From NCBI GenBank assembly GCA_022711435.1, contig JAKLFB010000007.1:124001-188000 (forward strand): a stretch of DNA of 64,000 nt, read 5' to 3'. This DNA comes from Verrucomicrobiota bacterium. Lineage in GTDB: Bacteria > Verrucomicrobiota > Verrucomicrobiia > Limisphaerales > UBA1319. The notes under the pieces are model-generated. The model was not told where the DNA came from, did no database searches, and saw only the letters and a list, made by a program, of their open reading frames with translations. The translations under genes and the position numbers were made by a program. Shown here in pieces: positions 41,958 to 51,281 of this stretch; position 1 is the stretch's first letter; every line of letters starts with the position of its first letter.

Positions 41958-44527
41958 TGCGTTGGCGCCGCCGGCGGGCCGCCGTCCGGGCCCGGCTTCT
42001 TGTCCAGCCCCGCGATTCGATCCATCCGCTCCAGCCCGAGGGCCCGGGCGCACTCGTCCACCAGGGCCGCCACCAGCCGCCGCAGGCACTGGCCCTGGCG
42101 ATGGAACCAGGCCGCCACGGGCCCCAGCGCCGCCAGCAGCAGCCAGTGCCTCCACTCCGCCTGCCCCCACAGCGCGATCAGCAAAAGGATCAGCCCCAGC
42201 CCCGCCGCGAACAGGAGCCACGATAGATAGGTCCACCGCGGCCTCAGCCGGCACCGGATCAGCTGCCCGCCCCTTGGATACACCTCCGCCGCGGTCGCCA
42301 CCTGGAGCCGGGTCCAAAGGCTGCCGGTGATCTCGACGTCGTAGTCGTTCCAGCCGGAGTCCGTTTTACTCGCCCAGCCGGCCCGGTCAAGACGGCGAAC
42401 GAAGGCTTCGAGGAACGCCGGGCGGCCCGCGCGGCCCTCGCTCCAGAAATCGAGCCGGCTGCAGCAGATCCCTCGCGATTCCCACGTCAGCGAGTCCAGA
42501 TTCTCGCGTGCGGCCAGAGAGGCAGGATGCAAGCCGAGCTGGCCCCGGTAGCGCGCCCAGCCCCGCGCCAGCGGCTGCAGAAAATATAAACCCGCCACGA
42601 GCGGGCGCGTCCAGAACCTTCGTTTCTTCCGGGGGACCTCGGCCTGGGCGGCCGCCACCACGCAGACGCACACCGGCAACGCCCACGCCACGATCGCCGC
42701 GGGCAGCAGCAGGCTGAACGACAAGGTCAGCACCGTCAACGGCACCGTCGCCAGCGCGTGATACTCGAGCGCCGTCAAGCCCATCGCGCTCGTCCCGGGC
42801 GGCGCGGCATACACCAGCTGATAGAACCCGGTCGCGAACCGGCCATGGTAGATCCGGGGTCGCTGGAACATCAGCCCATACTTCGCGGGCGAGTAGATGC
42901 GCCCGCGCCAAATGCCCCCCCCGAGCCACCCGAAATACTCGGGATGCTTGCGGACGAGCATCGCCTCGGCCTCCCCGTAGCCCTGCTGCTGGCGCAGGTA
43001 GGCCCCCACGGTGGGCCGGCGGTAGTGCCACACAAACGCCCCCGGGCTGAATCCGATCCGCAGCCCCGCCTGCTGCAGCCGCCAGCACAGATCCACATCG
43101 TCGCCCGCCTGGCGGAAGTCGGGATCGAATCCCTCGATGGCGGCCAGGGCCCATTTGAGGAAGGCCATGTTGCAGCCCGGCACATGCTCGGCCTGCCGGT
43201 CGTTCAGCATGACATGAGCAGGGCCGCCCGGCGACACCATCACCGCCGCCCCCACGCACGAGTCGTCCGGCGGCAGCAGGTTGTGCCCGCCCGCGCCCGC
43301 AAACCGCCCCCGCACCAGGTCGCCCACCAGGTAGTGCAGCCACGCCCGGTCCGCCCGGCAGTCCGCATCCGTGAAGGCCACTACCTCGCCCGTCGCCGCC
43401 GCAATCCCCGTGTTGCGGGCCGCCGAAAGCCCCCGGTTCGATTCGTGCCGGATCCGGCGCACCCCCGCGAACTCGCCCGCGATCGCGGCGCTCGCGTCCG
43501 TGGATCCGTCGTCCACAACGATCACCTCGTAGTCCGGGTAGTCGAGGTGCTGGAGCGATTCCAGACAGGGGCGCAGGGTGCGGGCCCCGTTGTAGCAGGC
43601 GACCACCACCGACACGCGCGGCGTCTCCGGCAAGGGAAACAGCGGCGCCCGCCCATACTGGCGCCGCACCGCCTCGAAGGCCGGCTTGCGCTCGCGCGCG
43701 CGCGTGGTCAGGCCAAACGCCCAGTTCTCGATCGCGCACCCATCGGTGAACCAGTCGTCGGTGAAGCTGAACACCACCGTCCCCGCGCACCCCAGGCGAA
43801 AGGCCGACTCGATCTGCCAGTGCAGCCGTTGGCTCTGGGCCGCCTCCCCCTGCCGGATCGAGTCGATCCCCATCTCCCCCAGGACCAGCGGCCGCGTGTC
43901 CGCCAGCATCTGCAGCCGAGCCAGGTAGCTCTCGAAAGGCCGCGGATCGTGCAGGTAGACGTTGAAGGATACAAAATCGATCTCCCGCGGCCGCAGATAC
44001 TCCGTCGGCGGAAAGTTCCCGAACGTGCACAGGCAATCGTCGTCGATCTCCTTGACCTCGGCCACCATCCGGTCGAGAAACGACTCCATCTTCCGAACCC
44101 CGCTCCATCGGACGATGTCGGGCGGGATTTCATTGGCGACCGACAGGGCGAACACCGCGGGGTGGCGCGCGCACCGCCGAGCGGTCTCTCGGATCGTTTG
44201 CCGGATTCGCCGCTGCTGCTGCGGATCGTCGAGAAAGCACTGCTTGACCCCCCAGGGGACGTCGATCCACACTTTCAGGCCCGCCTGCCCCGCCTCATCC
44301 AGCCAATCGACCGCCGGCTCGTGGTAGACCCGAAGCACGTTGGCGCCCAGCTCGCGGATCAGCTCGAAATCACGGCGGGCCTCCGCACCGGCCGGAAATG
44401 CCCCCTCCGCCCCTCCCGGCGCAAAGGGCCCGTAGGTGATCCCCTTGACCGTAAAACGCTCGCCCCCCAGACGGAAAAACTTCCCGTCCAGCCCCACCCG
44501 CTCCCCGCTGACCGATGCCGGGTGCAT
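41954..44527 (-). CDS. Glycoside hydrolase (clan A)-family 2 glycosyltransferase fusion
   Basis: 857 residues in three parts. Residues about 10-300 form a GH2/GH5-like TIM barrel with a likely acid/base Glu in SVANEIP (E133) and nucleophile Glu in VLGEMGID (E218). Residues about 302-560 form a GT2 domain: [25 protein letters not shown], the DxD-like FTDADCRAD, and NMAFLKWAL. Hydrophobic helices follow near 605-665, then a soluble segment, and two further helices near 775-820. There is no signal peptide, so both catalytic domains probably face the cytoplasm. The role may be synthesis and trimming of an exported glycan. It heads the thyA-folA operon with an ATGA overlap, a surprising partnership. 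Confidence 0.85.
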   Translation of the reverse strand: MHPASVSGERVGLDGKFFRLGGERFTVKGITYGPFAPGGAEGAFPAGAEARRDFELIRELGANVLRVYHEPAVDWLDEAGQAGLKVWIDVPWGVKQCFLDDPQQQRRIRQTIRETARRCARHPAVFALSVANEIPPDIVRWSGVRKMESFLDRMVAEVKEIDDDCLCTFGNFPPTEYLRPREIDFVSFNVYLHDPRPFESYLARLQMLADTRPLVLGEMGIDSIRQGEAAQSQRLHWQIESAFRLGCAGTVVFSFTDDWFTDGCAIENWAFGLTTRARERKPAFEAVRRQYGRAPLFPLPETPRVSVVVACYNGARTLRPCLESLQHLDYPDYEVIVVDDGSTDASAAIAGEFAGVRRIRHESNRGLSAARNTGIAAATGEVVAFTDADCRADRAWLHYLVGDLVRGRFAGAGGHNLLPPDDSCVGAAVMVSPGGPAHVMLNDRQAEHVPGCNMAFLKWALAAIEGFDPDFRQAGDDVDLCWRLQQAGLRIGFSPGAFVWHYRRPTVGAYLRQQQGYGEAEAMLVRKHPEYFGWLGGGIWRGRIYSPAKYGLMFQRPRIYHGRFATGFYQLVYAAPPGTSAMGLTALEYHALATVPLTVLTLSFSLLLPAAIVAWALPVCVCVVAAAQAEVPRKKRRFWTRPLVAGLYFLQPLARGWARYRGQLGLHPASLAARENLDSLTWESRGICCSRLDFWSEGRAGRPAFLEAFVRRLDRAGWASKTDSGWNDYDVEITGSLWTRLQVATAAEVYPRGGQLIRCRLRPRWTYLSWLLFAAGLGLILLLIALWGQAEWRHWLLLAALGPVAAWFHRQGQCLRRLVAALVDECARALGLERMDRIAGLDKKPGPDGGPPAAPTQ

Positions 44528-44687
44528 CCTAGTTTGACGCTTTCGGCCGCCGCTTTCATCAACCGATCTTCAGCGGCGGGTGCTATCCATGGCCCCGGTC
44601 AATCCGCGGAAGCCACTCGGGCGCAGCGCGTCAGGAGCGCCGGCTTCGGCGCCCGCCCTGGCTGGCCGGCGCTGTGAATCCCCGCCT

Positions 44688-45461
44688 TCAACGGCCGCTC
44701 CCCGCGCCGGATTCGGCCAGCAGCCGGGCCAGGGCCGGCTCGATTGCCTCCGCCCATCGCTCGTAGCCTCGCGCCGTCAGATGCAGAAAATCGGGCATGA
44801 CCTCCTTCGAGATCCGGCCGTCCGGCTCGAGGAACCGGCTCGCAATGTCCAGGTAGGTCACCGCGCGGCCATCGTCGAGCTGGGCGAGCACCTGGTTGAC
44901 CTGGGCGATCTTGCCCCGCTGCGCGTTGAACTCGGCGCCTCGAGGAAATATGCCCAGCAGCAAAATCCGCGCCTGGGGCCGCATCTGCCGCAGCTTGTCC
45001 ACCACCGCCCGGACCCCGGCCACCATCTCCTCCGCCGTGTTCCGATCGTCCCCGGAGTTGTTGGTTCCGATCATCAGCACGACGGCCTTCGGATGGATGC
45101 CCTCGAGATGGCCGTTATCGAGACGCCAGAGAACGTGCTGGGTGCGATCGCCGCCGATCCCCAGGTTCAGCGCCCGGCGCTGGCCGTAATATTTCTGCCA
45201 CACCTCCTTGCCTGCACCTTCCCAGCCCTGCGTGATCGAATCCCCCAGGAAGACCAGGTCCACCTGGCCGCGCTGCTGCCCGACCCGCTCCTTCAACAAC
45301 AGGTAGCGCTGGTAGGCCGTGCCCGTTCGGGCCGCCGGCGCGACCGCCGATTCCCGCGCCGCGGCGGATGCTGCGGTGTTCGTCGCCGCCGCCGCCAGCC
45401 GCTCCGCCCCAAGCCCGATCCCGATCGCCAAAATGCCCAACCCTGCTATAATCGATTTCAT
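44688..45461 (-). CDS. Exported GDSL/SGNH-family hydrolase
   Basis: 257 residues from the ATG at 45459-45461; ATG at 45468 is an alternative. A hydrophobic signal segment is followed by the SGNH blocks. These are FLGDSITQGW (catalytic Ser), NLGIGGDRTQH (Gly), MIGTNNSG (Asn) and PDFLHLTARGYERWAE (Asp and His). These esterases remove acyl groups from lipids or polysaccharides and are usually 200-270 residues. The closest type is probably the acetylhydrolase-like secreted group. GAGG lies just before the start codon. Confidence 0.92.
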   Translation of the reverse strand: MKSIIAGLGILAIGIGLGAERLAAAATNTAASAAARESAVAPAARTGTAYQRYLLLKERVGQQRGQVDLVFLGDSITQGWEGAGKEVWQKYYGQRRALNLGIGGDRTQHVLWRLDNGHLEGIHPKAVVLMIGTNNSGDDRNTAEEMVAGVRAVVDKLRQMRPQARILLLGIFPRGAEFNAQRGKIAQVNQVLAQLDDGRAVTYLDIASRFLEPDGRISKEVMPDFLHLTARGYERWAEAIEPALARLLAESGAGSGR

Positions 45462-45555
45462 GTGCCTCATTGTGTGTCGCCCGGGCGCCGGGCTGGCAAG
45501 GAGAATCATTTCTGGCCCTGGCCTTCGACGCCAGGCTCATGTAGGATAGCCCCTG

Positions 45556-47028
45556 ATGAATAAAAGCGATGGTGGGACGCCCTCGGCGGCCCGCACCTCG
45601 AGCCCCGGCGGGCGCGCGGGATGGTTCTGTCTGGCCCTGGGCGCCAGCCTCCTGGCTGGCCGGCCGCTCGAGCTGCGGGCTGCCCCGCCGCCATCCGCCC
45701 CTCGATCCAGCGGCCTTGTCTGGCGCTCGGACCGCCAGCACCTCACGGCCCGGATCGCCTCCCAGCCTCTGGCGGCCGTCCTCCAGGACCTGGCGGCCGT
45801 CACGGGATGGCAGGTCCTGGTCGAGCCCAGGCTCGATCGCCGTGTCACTGTCCAGTTCGAGGCCCTGGCCCCCGCCGCTGCGCTCCGGCACCTCCTGGGC
45901 GACCTGAATTATGCGCTCCTGCCCCGAACCAACAGCCCCACGCGGCTCTTTGTGTTCCGCGAATCCGTCAGCGACGCCACGCTGTTGATCGAGCCCGACA
46001 CGGCAGCGCGGCGCTCGGATGGCCGGATCCCCAACGAGCTGATCGTCACTCTCCGGCCGGGGTCGGGCGCCGACATCGACGCCCTGGCGCGCCGGCTGGG
46101 CGGCCGCGTGCTGGGACGGCTCGACGAGCTCGGCGCCGGCCGGCTCGCCTTCGATAGCGATGAGGCCGCCGAGGCCGCCCGCCAGTTCTTCGAGGAGAAT
46201 CCCGACGTGGCCAGCGCCGAGTCCAATTACTCCGTGGCGCCCCCCAGCCGGATGGACCCGCTGTCGCTGAGCTCGCTGGCCCCTCTGAATCTCAAGGTCA
46301 AACCCGTTGCCGACGGCCAGGGCACTGTGATCGGGCTGATCGATACCGCCGTTCAGCGGCAGGGAACCGCTCTGGCGGATTTCCTGCTGCCGGAGATTTC
46401 CCTCCTGGGGGCGGCCCAGGCAGCGCCCTCCTACCCCACCCACGGCACCGCCATGGCGGAGACCATCCTGCGCGCCGTCGCCCTCGATCCGCAGTCCGCC
46501 CAGGGCACCGCAGTCCGGATCCTTCCTGTGGATGTCTACGGGGCCCAGGAAACCGCCAACACGTTCGATGTGGCCCGCGGCATCTGCGCCGCTGTCGAGC
46601 AGGGCGCACGGATCATCAATCTGAGCCTCGGCGGCGAAGGCGACAGCGGCCTTCTGCGGCAGGTCATTCAGGAGGCGCACCAGCAGGGGGTGATGTTCAT
46701 TGCGGCGGCGGGCAACGCGCCGGGCGTCGACCCGACCTACCCGGCCGCCTACTCGGAGGTCGTGGCCGCCACGGCCGGCGATCGGCGCGGCCAGGTCGCC
46801 AGCTATGCCAACAGCGGGCCCTTCGTCGATGTCATCGCCCCCGGCGGCGCCTTCGTCAGCTTCCTCAGCCAGTCCTTCATGATCACGGGCACCTCCGCCG
46901 CCACCGCCCACGTCACCGGCCTGGCGGCCAACGCCGCCGCCACCACCGCCAAACCATTGGCCGAGATCGAGACCGCCATCCGCCAGTCGCTCGCTTTCCA
47001 GCCTGCCGTCTCGACCCGCCCCCCCTGA
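45556..47028 (+). CDS. Exported STN domain-subtilisin (S8) peptidase fusion
   Basis: 490 residues. A signal-like hydrophobic region (WFCLALGASLLAG) is followed by an STN-like domain, about residues 66-120. It has PLAAVLQDLAAVTGWQVLVEP and ALRHLLGDLNYALL, a pattern known from secretins and TonB receptors. Next is a propeptide/inhibitor-like segment (NELIVTLRPGSGADIDALA to VASAESNY). The subtilase domain has Asp in GLIDTAV (about 262), His in THGTAMAE (296), Asn in AAAGNAPG (387) and Ser in TGTSAATAHV (447). All catalytic residues are present. The architecture is uncommon. The start ATG is preceded by TAGGAT eight bases away. Substrate unknown. Confidence 0.85.
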   Translation: MNKSDGGTPSAARTSSPGGRAGWFCLALGASLLAGRPLELRAAPPPSAPRSSGLVWRSDRQHLTARIASQPLAAVLQDLAAVTGWQVLVEPRLDRRVTVQFEALAPAAALRHLLGDLNYALLPRTNSPTRLFVFRESVSDATLLIEPDTAARRSDGRIPNELIVTLRPGSGADIDALARRLGGRVLGRLDELGAGRLAFDSDEAAEAARQFFEENPDVASAESNYSVAPPSRMDPLSLSSLAPLNLKVKPVADGQGTVIGLIDTAVQRQGTALADFLLPEISLLGAAQAAPSYPTHGTAMAETILRAVALDPQSAQGTAVRILPVDVYGAQETANTFDVARGICAAVEQGARIINLSLGGEGDSGLLRQVIQEAHQQGVMFIAAAGNAPGVDPTYPAAYSEVVAATAGDRRGQVASYANSGPFVDVIAPGGAFVSFLSQSFMITGTSAATAHVTGLAANAAATTAKPLAEIETAIRQSLAFQPAVSTRPP

Positions 47029-47130
47029 TCTGATCCTCCATTGCACAGGTCGCGGGGGATCCTGAACAGTGTCCGGGATTGTGGAGAAGGGCAACCGAAT
47101 GCGTCACGGCTGACAGGCCGAGCCACATCA

Positions 47131-47153
47131 ACTATGAACCTGTCACCCTATTG
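47131..47153. repeat. Inverted partial copy of the 49-bp repeat
   Basis: This 23-base stretch, beginning ACTATGAACCTGTCACCC, is the reverse complement of part of the repeats at 53898-54033. It lies between the convergent subtilase and DUF362 genes, about 100 bases after the subtilase stop. Confidence 0.8.
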
Positions 47154-47198
47154 GGATCCGGAAAATCCCGGCAGGATCGGACGTTTGTTTCTTCAGGG

Positions 47199-48284
47199 CT
47201 AGCCGAGCTTCTCGGGGATTTCCTTCATGGGCCCCATCCAGCGCAGCTCGCGCTCGATGTCGTCGTGCATCCGGTATTTCCGTGACACGTCGCCCATCCG
47301 GGCGCCGCGGATATCGATCTTCGCGAGGTCATCCTGGCCCAGGCCGGCCTGGGCGCAAAAGCCCAGATACCCGATCCAGCCGGGCTGGATGCCCATGGCT
47401 TCGAGCCCCACACGGTCGGCGGCCACATAATCCGTGGAGGCGATCGCGATTCGTGAGGGGACCGCGGTGCCGCTGCCGGGCCCGTTGCCTTCCATCCCCT
47501 CCCAGCCATCAAGCACGGCCGCTCCCCAGCAGGGCTGCAGCCGCTGGGCTGTCAGCGCAATGTCCAGGTGCGTCTGTCGAACACCCCCGTGATACACGCG
47601 CTTGTCGTTCCAGCGCGGGGTCTCGCCGCGCGCGCTGTGCAAGGGCGCCCCCAGGCACATGTTCTTGATCGATAGGGTGGCGACGACGGCGTTGTGGGTT
47701 TTCAAGATCGCGCAACAGAAGATGTAGGCGTCCGGATCCAAGAGCCGCGCCGCCAGCCGGACAGGCACCATGTGGAGATCGCCGTTGAGGATCGGATGCG
47801 TCAGGTACTTGCCTTCCTCGTTGAGATCGGCGAGGCGGATCTCGATCGGCCGATGCTCGCTGGCGATCTTGACATAGCCGAACCGATCGAATCCGTCGGT
47901 CGTGTATCCGGCGGAGGACTCGGCGATGACGACGGGCCCCCGGAACCGGGGGCCGAGGAAATCGAGGATGCCGTGCAGGGCATCCGCATGGGTGGAGGCA
48001 AGCTGGTTGGAAGTGCTCACCATGTTCGGCTTGATGACGACATGCTTCTTGGTCTTGAGGACGGGCAGGATCTGGTCTTCGATCGCCACGAGCGCCTCGC
48101 AGACATTGGCGCGCCGGCTCGAGCCGTGTGACACCGAGACGGCCGATCGGCGGCTGGGGGAGCCAGCCGGCCGCGGGGCTTGCGCGGGCCGCTCCTGAGA
48201 GCGCAGCACGGCTGTGGAGGCGGCCAGGCCAGCCGCAGCCCAGAAAAAATCCCTGCGCGAGAATCTCAAATCGTGCGTGTTCAT
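47199..48284 (-). CDS. Tat-exported DUF362 family protein
   Basis: 361 residues. A twin-arginine signal is present (SRRDFFWAAAGLAAS). The DUF362 core follows: LKTKKHVVIKPNMVS, VVIAESSAGYTT and ILKTHNAVVATLSIKNM. Near the end are STDYVAADRVGLEAMG and KIDIRGARM. DUF362 proteins are often linked to iron-sulfur or electron-transfer proteins, but no ferredoxin domain is seen here. Tat export would fit a cofactor. Function is unknown. A promoter candidate lies directly upstream (48294-48321). Confidence 0.88.
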   Translation of the reverse strand: MNTHDLRFSRRDFFWAAAGLAASTAVLRSQERPAQAPRPAGSPSRRSAVSVSHGSSRRANVCEALVAIEDQILPVLKTKKHVVIKPNMVSTSNQLASTHADALHGILDFLGPRFRGPVVIAESSAGYTTDGFDRFGYVKIASEHRPIEIRLADLNEEGKYLTHPILNGDLHMVPVRLAARLLDPDAYIFCCAILKTHNAVVATLSIKNMCLGAPLHSARGETPRWNDKRVYHGGVRQTHLDIALTAQRLQPCWGAAVLDGWEGMEGNGPGSGTAVPSRIAIASTDYVAADRVGLEAMGIQPGWIGYLGFCAQAGLGQDDLAKIDIRGARMGDVSRKYRMHDDIERELRWMGPMKEIPEKLG

Positions 48285-48293
48285 CAGGCCGCA

Positions 48294-48321
48294 AGCATAC
48301 GCCGTCGAGTTCGGCCGTCAA
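48294..48321 (-). promoter_or_regulatory. Candidate sigma-70 promoter at the DUF362 start codon
   Basis: On the minus strand TTGACG (48316-48321) and TATGCT (48294-48299) are spaced by 16 bases. The -10 ends nine bases before the ATG, so the message would have zero to three leader bases. Confidence 0.5.
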
Positions 48322-48345
48322 TTGCATGAAACCCATTTCGTGAAC

Positions 48346-48373
48346 TTGAGTCTGGAGTGCGGTCTGATACCAT
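48346..48373 (+). promoter_or_regulatory. Candidate promoter for the metalloprotease gene
   Basis: TTGAGT (48346-48351) and TACCAT (48368-48373), 16-base spacer. The leader to the ATG at 48400 would be about 20 bases. Both hexamers match only partly. Confidence 0.3.
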
Positions 48374-48399
48374 GGCACGGTCAAATCCGGAAACGAACT

Positions 48400-51270
48400 A
48401 TGAAAACCAATATCCGCGGCGCTGTTGGCATCCTGATGTTGGGCGGCATCGGGGCAGTCCTTGGAGCGCTCTCCACCGGCCTTGAGGCCCAGACGCCCGC
48501 ACCCGCGACCGTGCCGGCTCCGGGATCTCCGGCGGCCTCCCGGCCGCCTTCGAAGTTCCGCGACTTCGCCGAGGTGACGAAGGACACCCAGAAGCACGAG
48601 GGGTTGTTCAACCTCTATCGCACCAACGAGATCCTGTATGCGGAGATCAAGTCCAATCAGCTCGACCAGCCATTCCTGGCGCCCATCACGATCGCCCGCG
48701 GCATGGCCTCCGCCGGCCAGCCGCTGAACTTCGGCAACGAGTGGATCCTCGTGTTCCACCGGGACGGCGACAAGCTGCAAATCATCCGCCGCAACATTCA
48801 TTATCAGGCCCCTGCCGGCACGCCGCTCGAGAAGGCGGTGAAACAGAACTATACCGACTCGGTCCTGATGGCGCTGCCGATTGTGAGCCTGGCCTCCGGC
48901 GGCGGTGTGCTGATCGATTTCTCGCAAGTGTTTCTGACCGATTTCGCCGATCTGCGGATCGGCCAGTTTGATCGGAACCGATCGACTTGGTTCAAAATCA
49001 AGGCGTTCCCGAACAACATCGAGCTTCAGGTCCAGGCCACCTTCGGGCGGGGGGGCGTGGCCGGCTCGGTCGATCTGAGCGAGGATGGGATCGCCGACGC
49101 CCGCGGCATCACCCTGGTGATCCATTACAGCCTGTCGAAGCTGCCGGAAACGGGCTACAAGCCGCGGCTGGCCGACGCCCGCGTCGGCCAGTTCGTGAGC
49201 GCCACCAAGGACTTCGGCTCGGCGGATCCCGACAGCATGTTCGTCCGCCGGATCAACCGTTGGCGCCTCGAGAAAGCAGACCCGAAAGCCAAGATCTCCC
49301 CGCCCAAGAAACAGCTCGTCTGGTGGGTCGAGGACACCGTCCCGCACGAATACCGCCCCTATGTTCAGGAGGGCATCCTCGAGTGGAACAAGGCATTCGA
49401 GAAGATCGGGTTTCGCGACGCCATCGGAGTCCGCTGGCAAAATGAGAGGGACGAGTTCGATCCCGAGGACATCAACTACTGCACGTTCCGCTGGATCACG
49501 ACCAGCTCGACGTTCGCGATGTCCGGCCTTCGCGCCGATCCGATCACAGGCGAGATGATCGACGGCGATGTGATCTTCGACGCGAGCTGGATTCGGGCGT
49601 TCAAGGTCCAGTATGCGTTTCTGGTCGGCCGGCCCTATCCCGCGGCCATCGATGCGCAGGATGACTCGGCGCCGTGGGCGATGGCGGAGGTCATCAGCCC
49701 CATCCTGGCGGCCAAGAAGGGATTCGGCCTGCCCTATCCGCTCCCCGGAATTGGCATGCCTCCGTCGCTGAGCCTCGACGACAATCCTCGGGCCCTCCCG
49801 ATCCTGCTGCCGGCCGACGGGAATCCCTTGCGGCTGCTGCTCTCGCGACGGCTTGGGCCGAGCCATTTTACCGCCTGCCAGTACATGGCCGGCAAACAGT
49901 ACGAGCTCGGCCTGGCAGCGGTCGCGCTGGCCCAGGCCGGCCCGGGCGCCGCCGAGCCGAAGCTCCCCGAGGAGTTCCTCGGCCAGGTGATCAAGGAGGT
50001 CGTCATGCACGAGGTCGGCCATTCGCTCGGCCTGCGCCACAACTTCCGCGCCAGCGCCATGCTGCCGCTCGACCAGGTCAATGACACATCCATCACCCGG
50101 ACCAAAGGCATGGTCGCCAGCGTCATGGACTACAACCCGATCAACATCGCGCCGCCCGGCCAGAAGCAGGGCGACTACGCCACCACGATTCTCGGCCCTT
50201 ACGATTACTGGGCCATCGAATACGCGTACCGGCCGTTCGAAGGCGACGAGTCTCCGGAGCTGAAGAAGATCGCCGCCCGCTCGCCCGAGCCGGACCTGGC
50301 CTACGCCACGGACGAGGACATGTATCTGAACAACGATCCGTTCGTGAACACGTACGATTTGGGGCGCGATCCGCTCCAGTATGGCCGGGAGCGGCTCGCC
50401 CTGGCCCGGGCCCTTCTCCAGAACCTCGATGAAAAGGTCGTGCGCGATGGCGAGTCTTGGATCCGCCTGCGCCGCGCCTTCTCGATCCTCTTCAGCCAGT
50501 ACGCGAACGCGGCCGGGCTGGCGGCGGGCTATATCGGCGGCCAGGAGGTCAGCCGCGACTTCAAAGGAGGCGAGGCCAGCCGAGACCCCGTAGCGCCCAT
50601 CCCCGGCGACCGGCAGCGCGAAGCCCTTCAGTTCCTTGCGACTCAAATCTTCGATGCGAGCACCTTCGAGATCAATCCCCGCATCCTGCGCCGGCTGGCT
50701 GCCGAGCGCTGGTATCATTGGGGCAACCAGAGCCTCACCCGCGGCGACAGCGTCGATTACGACGTGTACGGCCGGGTCCTGGCGATCCAGCGAGTCGCCC
50801 TGAGCCAGTGCTTCGATTCCGAAGTCCTGAACCGGCTTCAGAACCAGGCGCTTCAGTCCGATCCCGGCGCCCGGCCGTTGCGTATCGACGAGGTCTTCCA
50901 AAGCCTCACCGACAGCATCTGGACCGAGTTGAAGCCCGACGCAGCTCCGTCCTCAGAGCGGCTTGCGGTCTCGACGATTCGCCGTAATCTCCAGCGCGAG
51001 CACCTGCGCCGTCTGAGCCTGCTTGTGCTGGGCGGCCGGCCGAGCAGCCTGGCGGACAATTACAGCTACGTGGTGTTCCTCGGCGCGGGCGGGGCGCCGG
51101 CCGACGCCCGCAGCCTCGCGCGAGCGCACCTGGTTGCGATTCAAGGCCGTCTCAAGAATGCCCAGAAATCGGGCGCGCGGCTCGATGCCGCCACCCGGGC
51201 TCACGTCGATGAATGCCTGGTCCGGATCCAGCGGATCCTCGCCGCCAACGCGAGCGCGCTGGAGCCGTAG
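48400..51270 (+). CDS. Large exported zinc-dependent metalloprotease (DUF5117-type)
   Basis: 956 residues from the ATG at 48400. A signal peptide is followed by a Pro-rich linker. The N-terminal region resembles DUF5117/DUF5118 modules (HEGLFNLYRTNEILYAEI). The catalytic site HEVGHSLGLRH (about residues 537-547) matches the metzincin HExxHxxGxxH pattern. VMDYNPINIAPPGQ downstream supplies the Met-turn. These large proteases occur in Bacteroidota, planctomycetes and verrucomicrobia and are probably periplasmic or secreted. The substrate is unknown. The gene is divergent from DUF362 and ends 11 bases before hrpB converges. Confidence 0.9.
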   Translation: MKTNIRGAVGILMLGGIGAVLGALSTGLEAQTPAPATVPAPGSPAASRPPSKFRDFAEVTKDTQKHEGLFNLYRTNEILYAEIKSNQLDQPFLAPITIARGMASAGQPLNFGNEWILVFHRDGDKLQIIRRNIHYQAPAGTPLEKAVKQNYTDSVLMALPIVSLASGGGVLIDFSQVFLTDFADLRIGQFDRNRSTWFKIKAFPNNIELQVQATFGRGGVAGSVDLSEDGIADARGITLVIHYSLSKLPETGYKPRLADARVGQFVSATKDFGSADPDSMFVRRINRWRLEKADPKAKISPPKKQLVWWVEDTVPHEYRPYVQEGILEWNKAFEKIGFRDAIGVRWQNERDEFDPEDINYCTFRWITTSSTFAMSGLRADPITGEMIDGDVIFDASWIRAFKVQYAFLVGRPYPAAIDAQDDSAPWAMAEVISPILAAKKGFGLPYPLPGIGMPPSLSLDDNPRALPILLPADGNPLRLLLSRRLGPSHFTACQYMAGKQYELGLAAVALAQAGPGAAEPKLPEEFLGQVIKEVVMHEVGHSLGLRHNFRASAMLPLDQVNDTSITRTKGMVASVMDYNPINIAPPGQKQGDYATTILGPYDYWAIEYAYRPFEGDESPELKKIAARSPEPDLAYATDEDMYLNNDPFVNTYDLGRDPLQYGRERLALARALLQNLDEKVVRDGESWIRLRRAFSILFSQYANAAGLAAGYIGGQEVSRDFKGGEASRDPVAPIPGDRQREALQFLATQIFDASTFEINPRILRRLAAERWYHWGNQSLTRGDSVDYDVYGRVLAIQRVALSQCFDSEVLNRLQNQALQSDPGARPLRIDEVFQSLTDSIWTELKPDAAPSSERLAVSTIRRNLQREHLRRLSLLVLGGRPSSLADNYSYVVFLGAGGAPADARSLARAHLVAIQGRLKNAQKSGARLDAATRAHVDECLVRIQRILAANASALEP

Positions 51271-51281
51271 CCAGGCGCGCC

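Noticed and set aside
45519..45547. Leaderless promoter for the STN-subtilase gene
   Set aside because: TAGGAT lies eight bases before the ATG, but no -35-like hexamer is found at a 15-18 base spacing.
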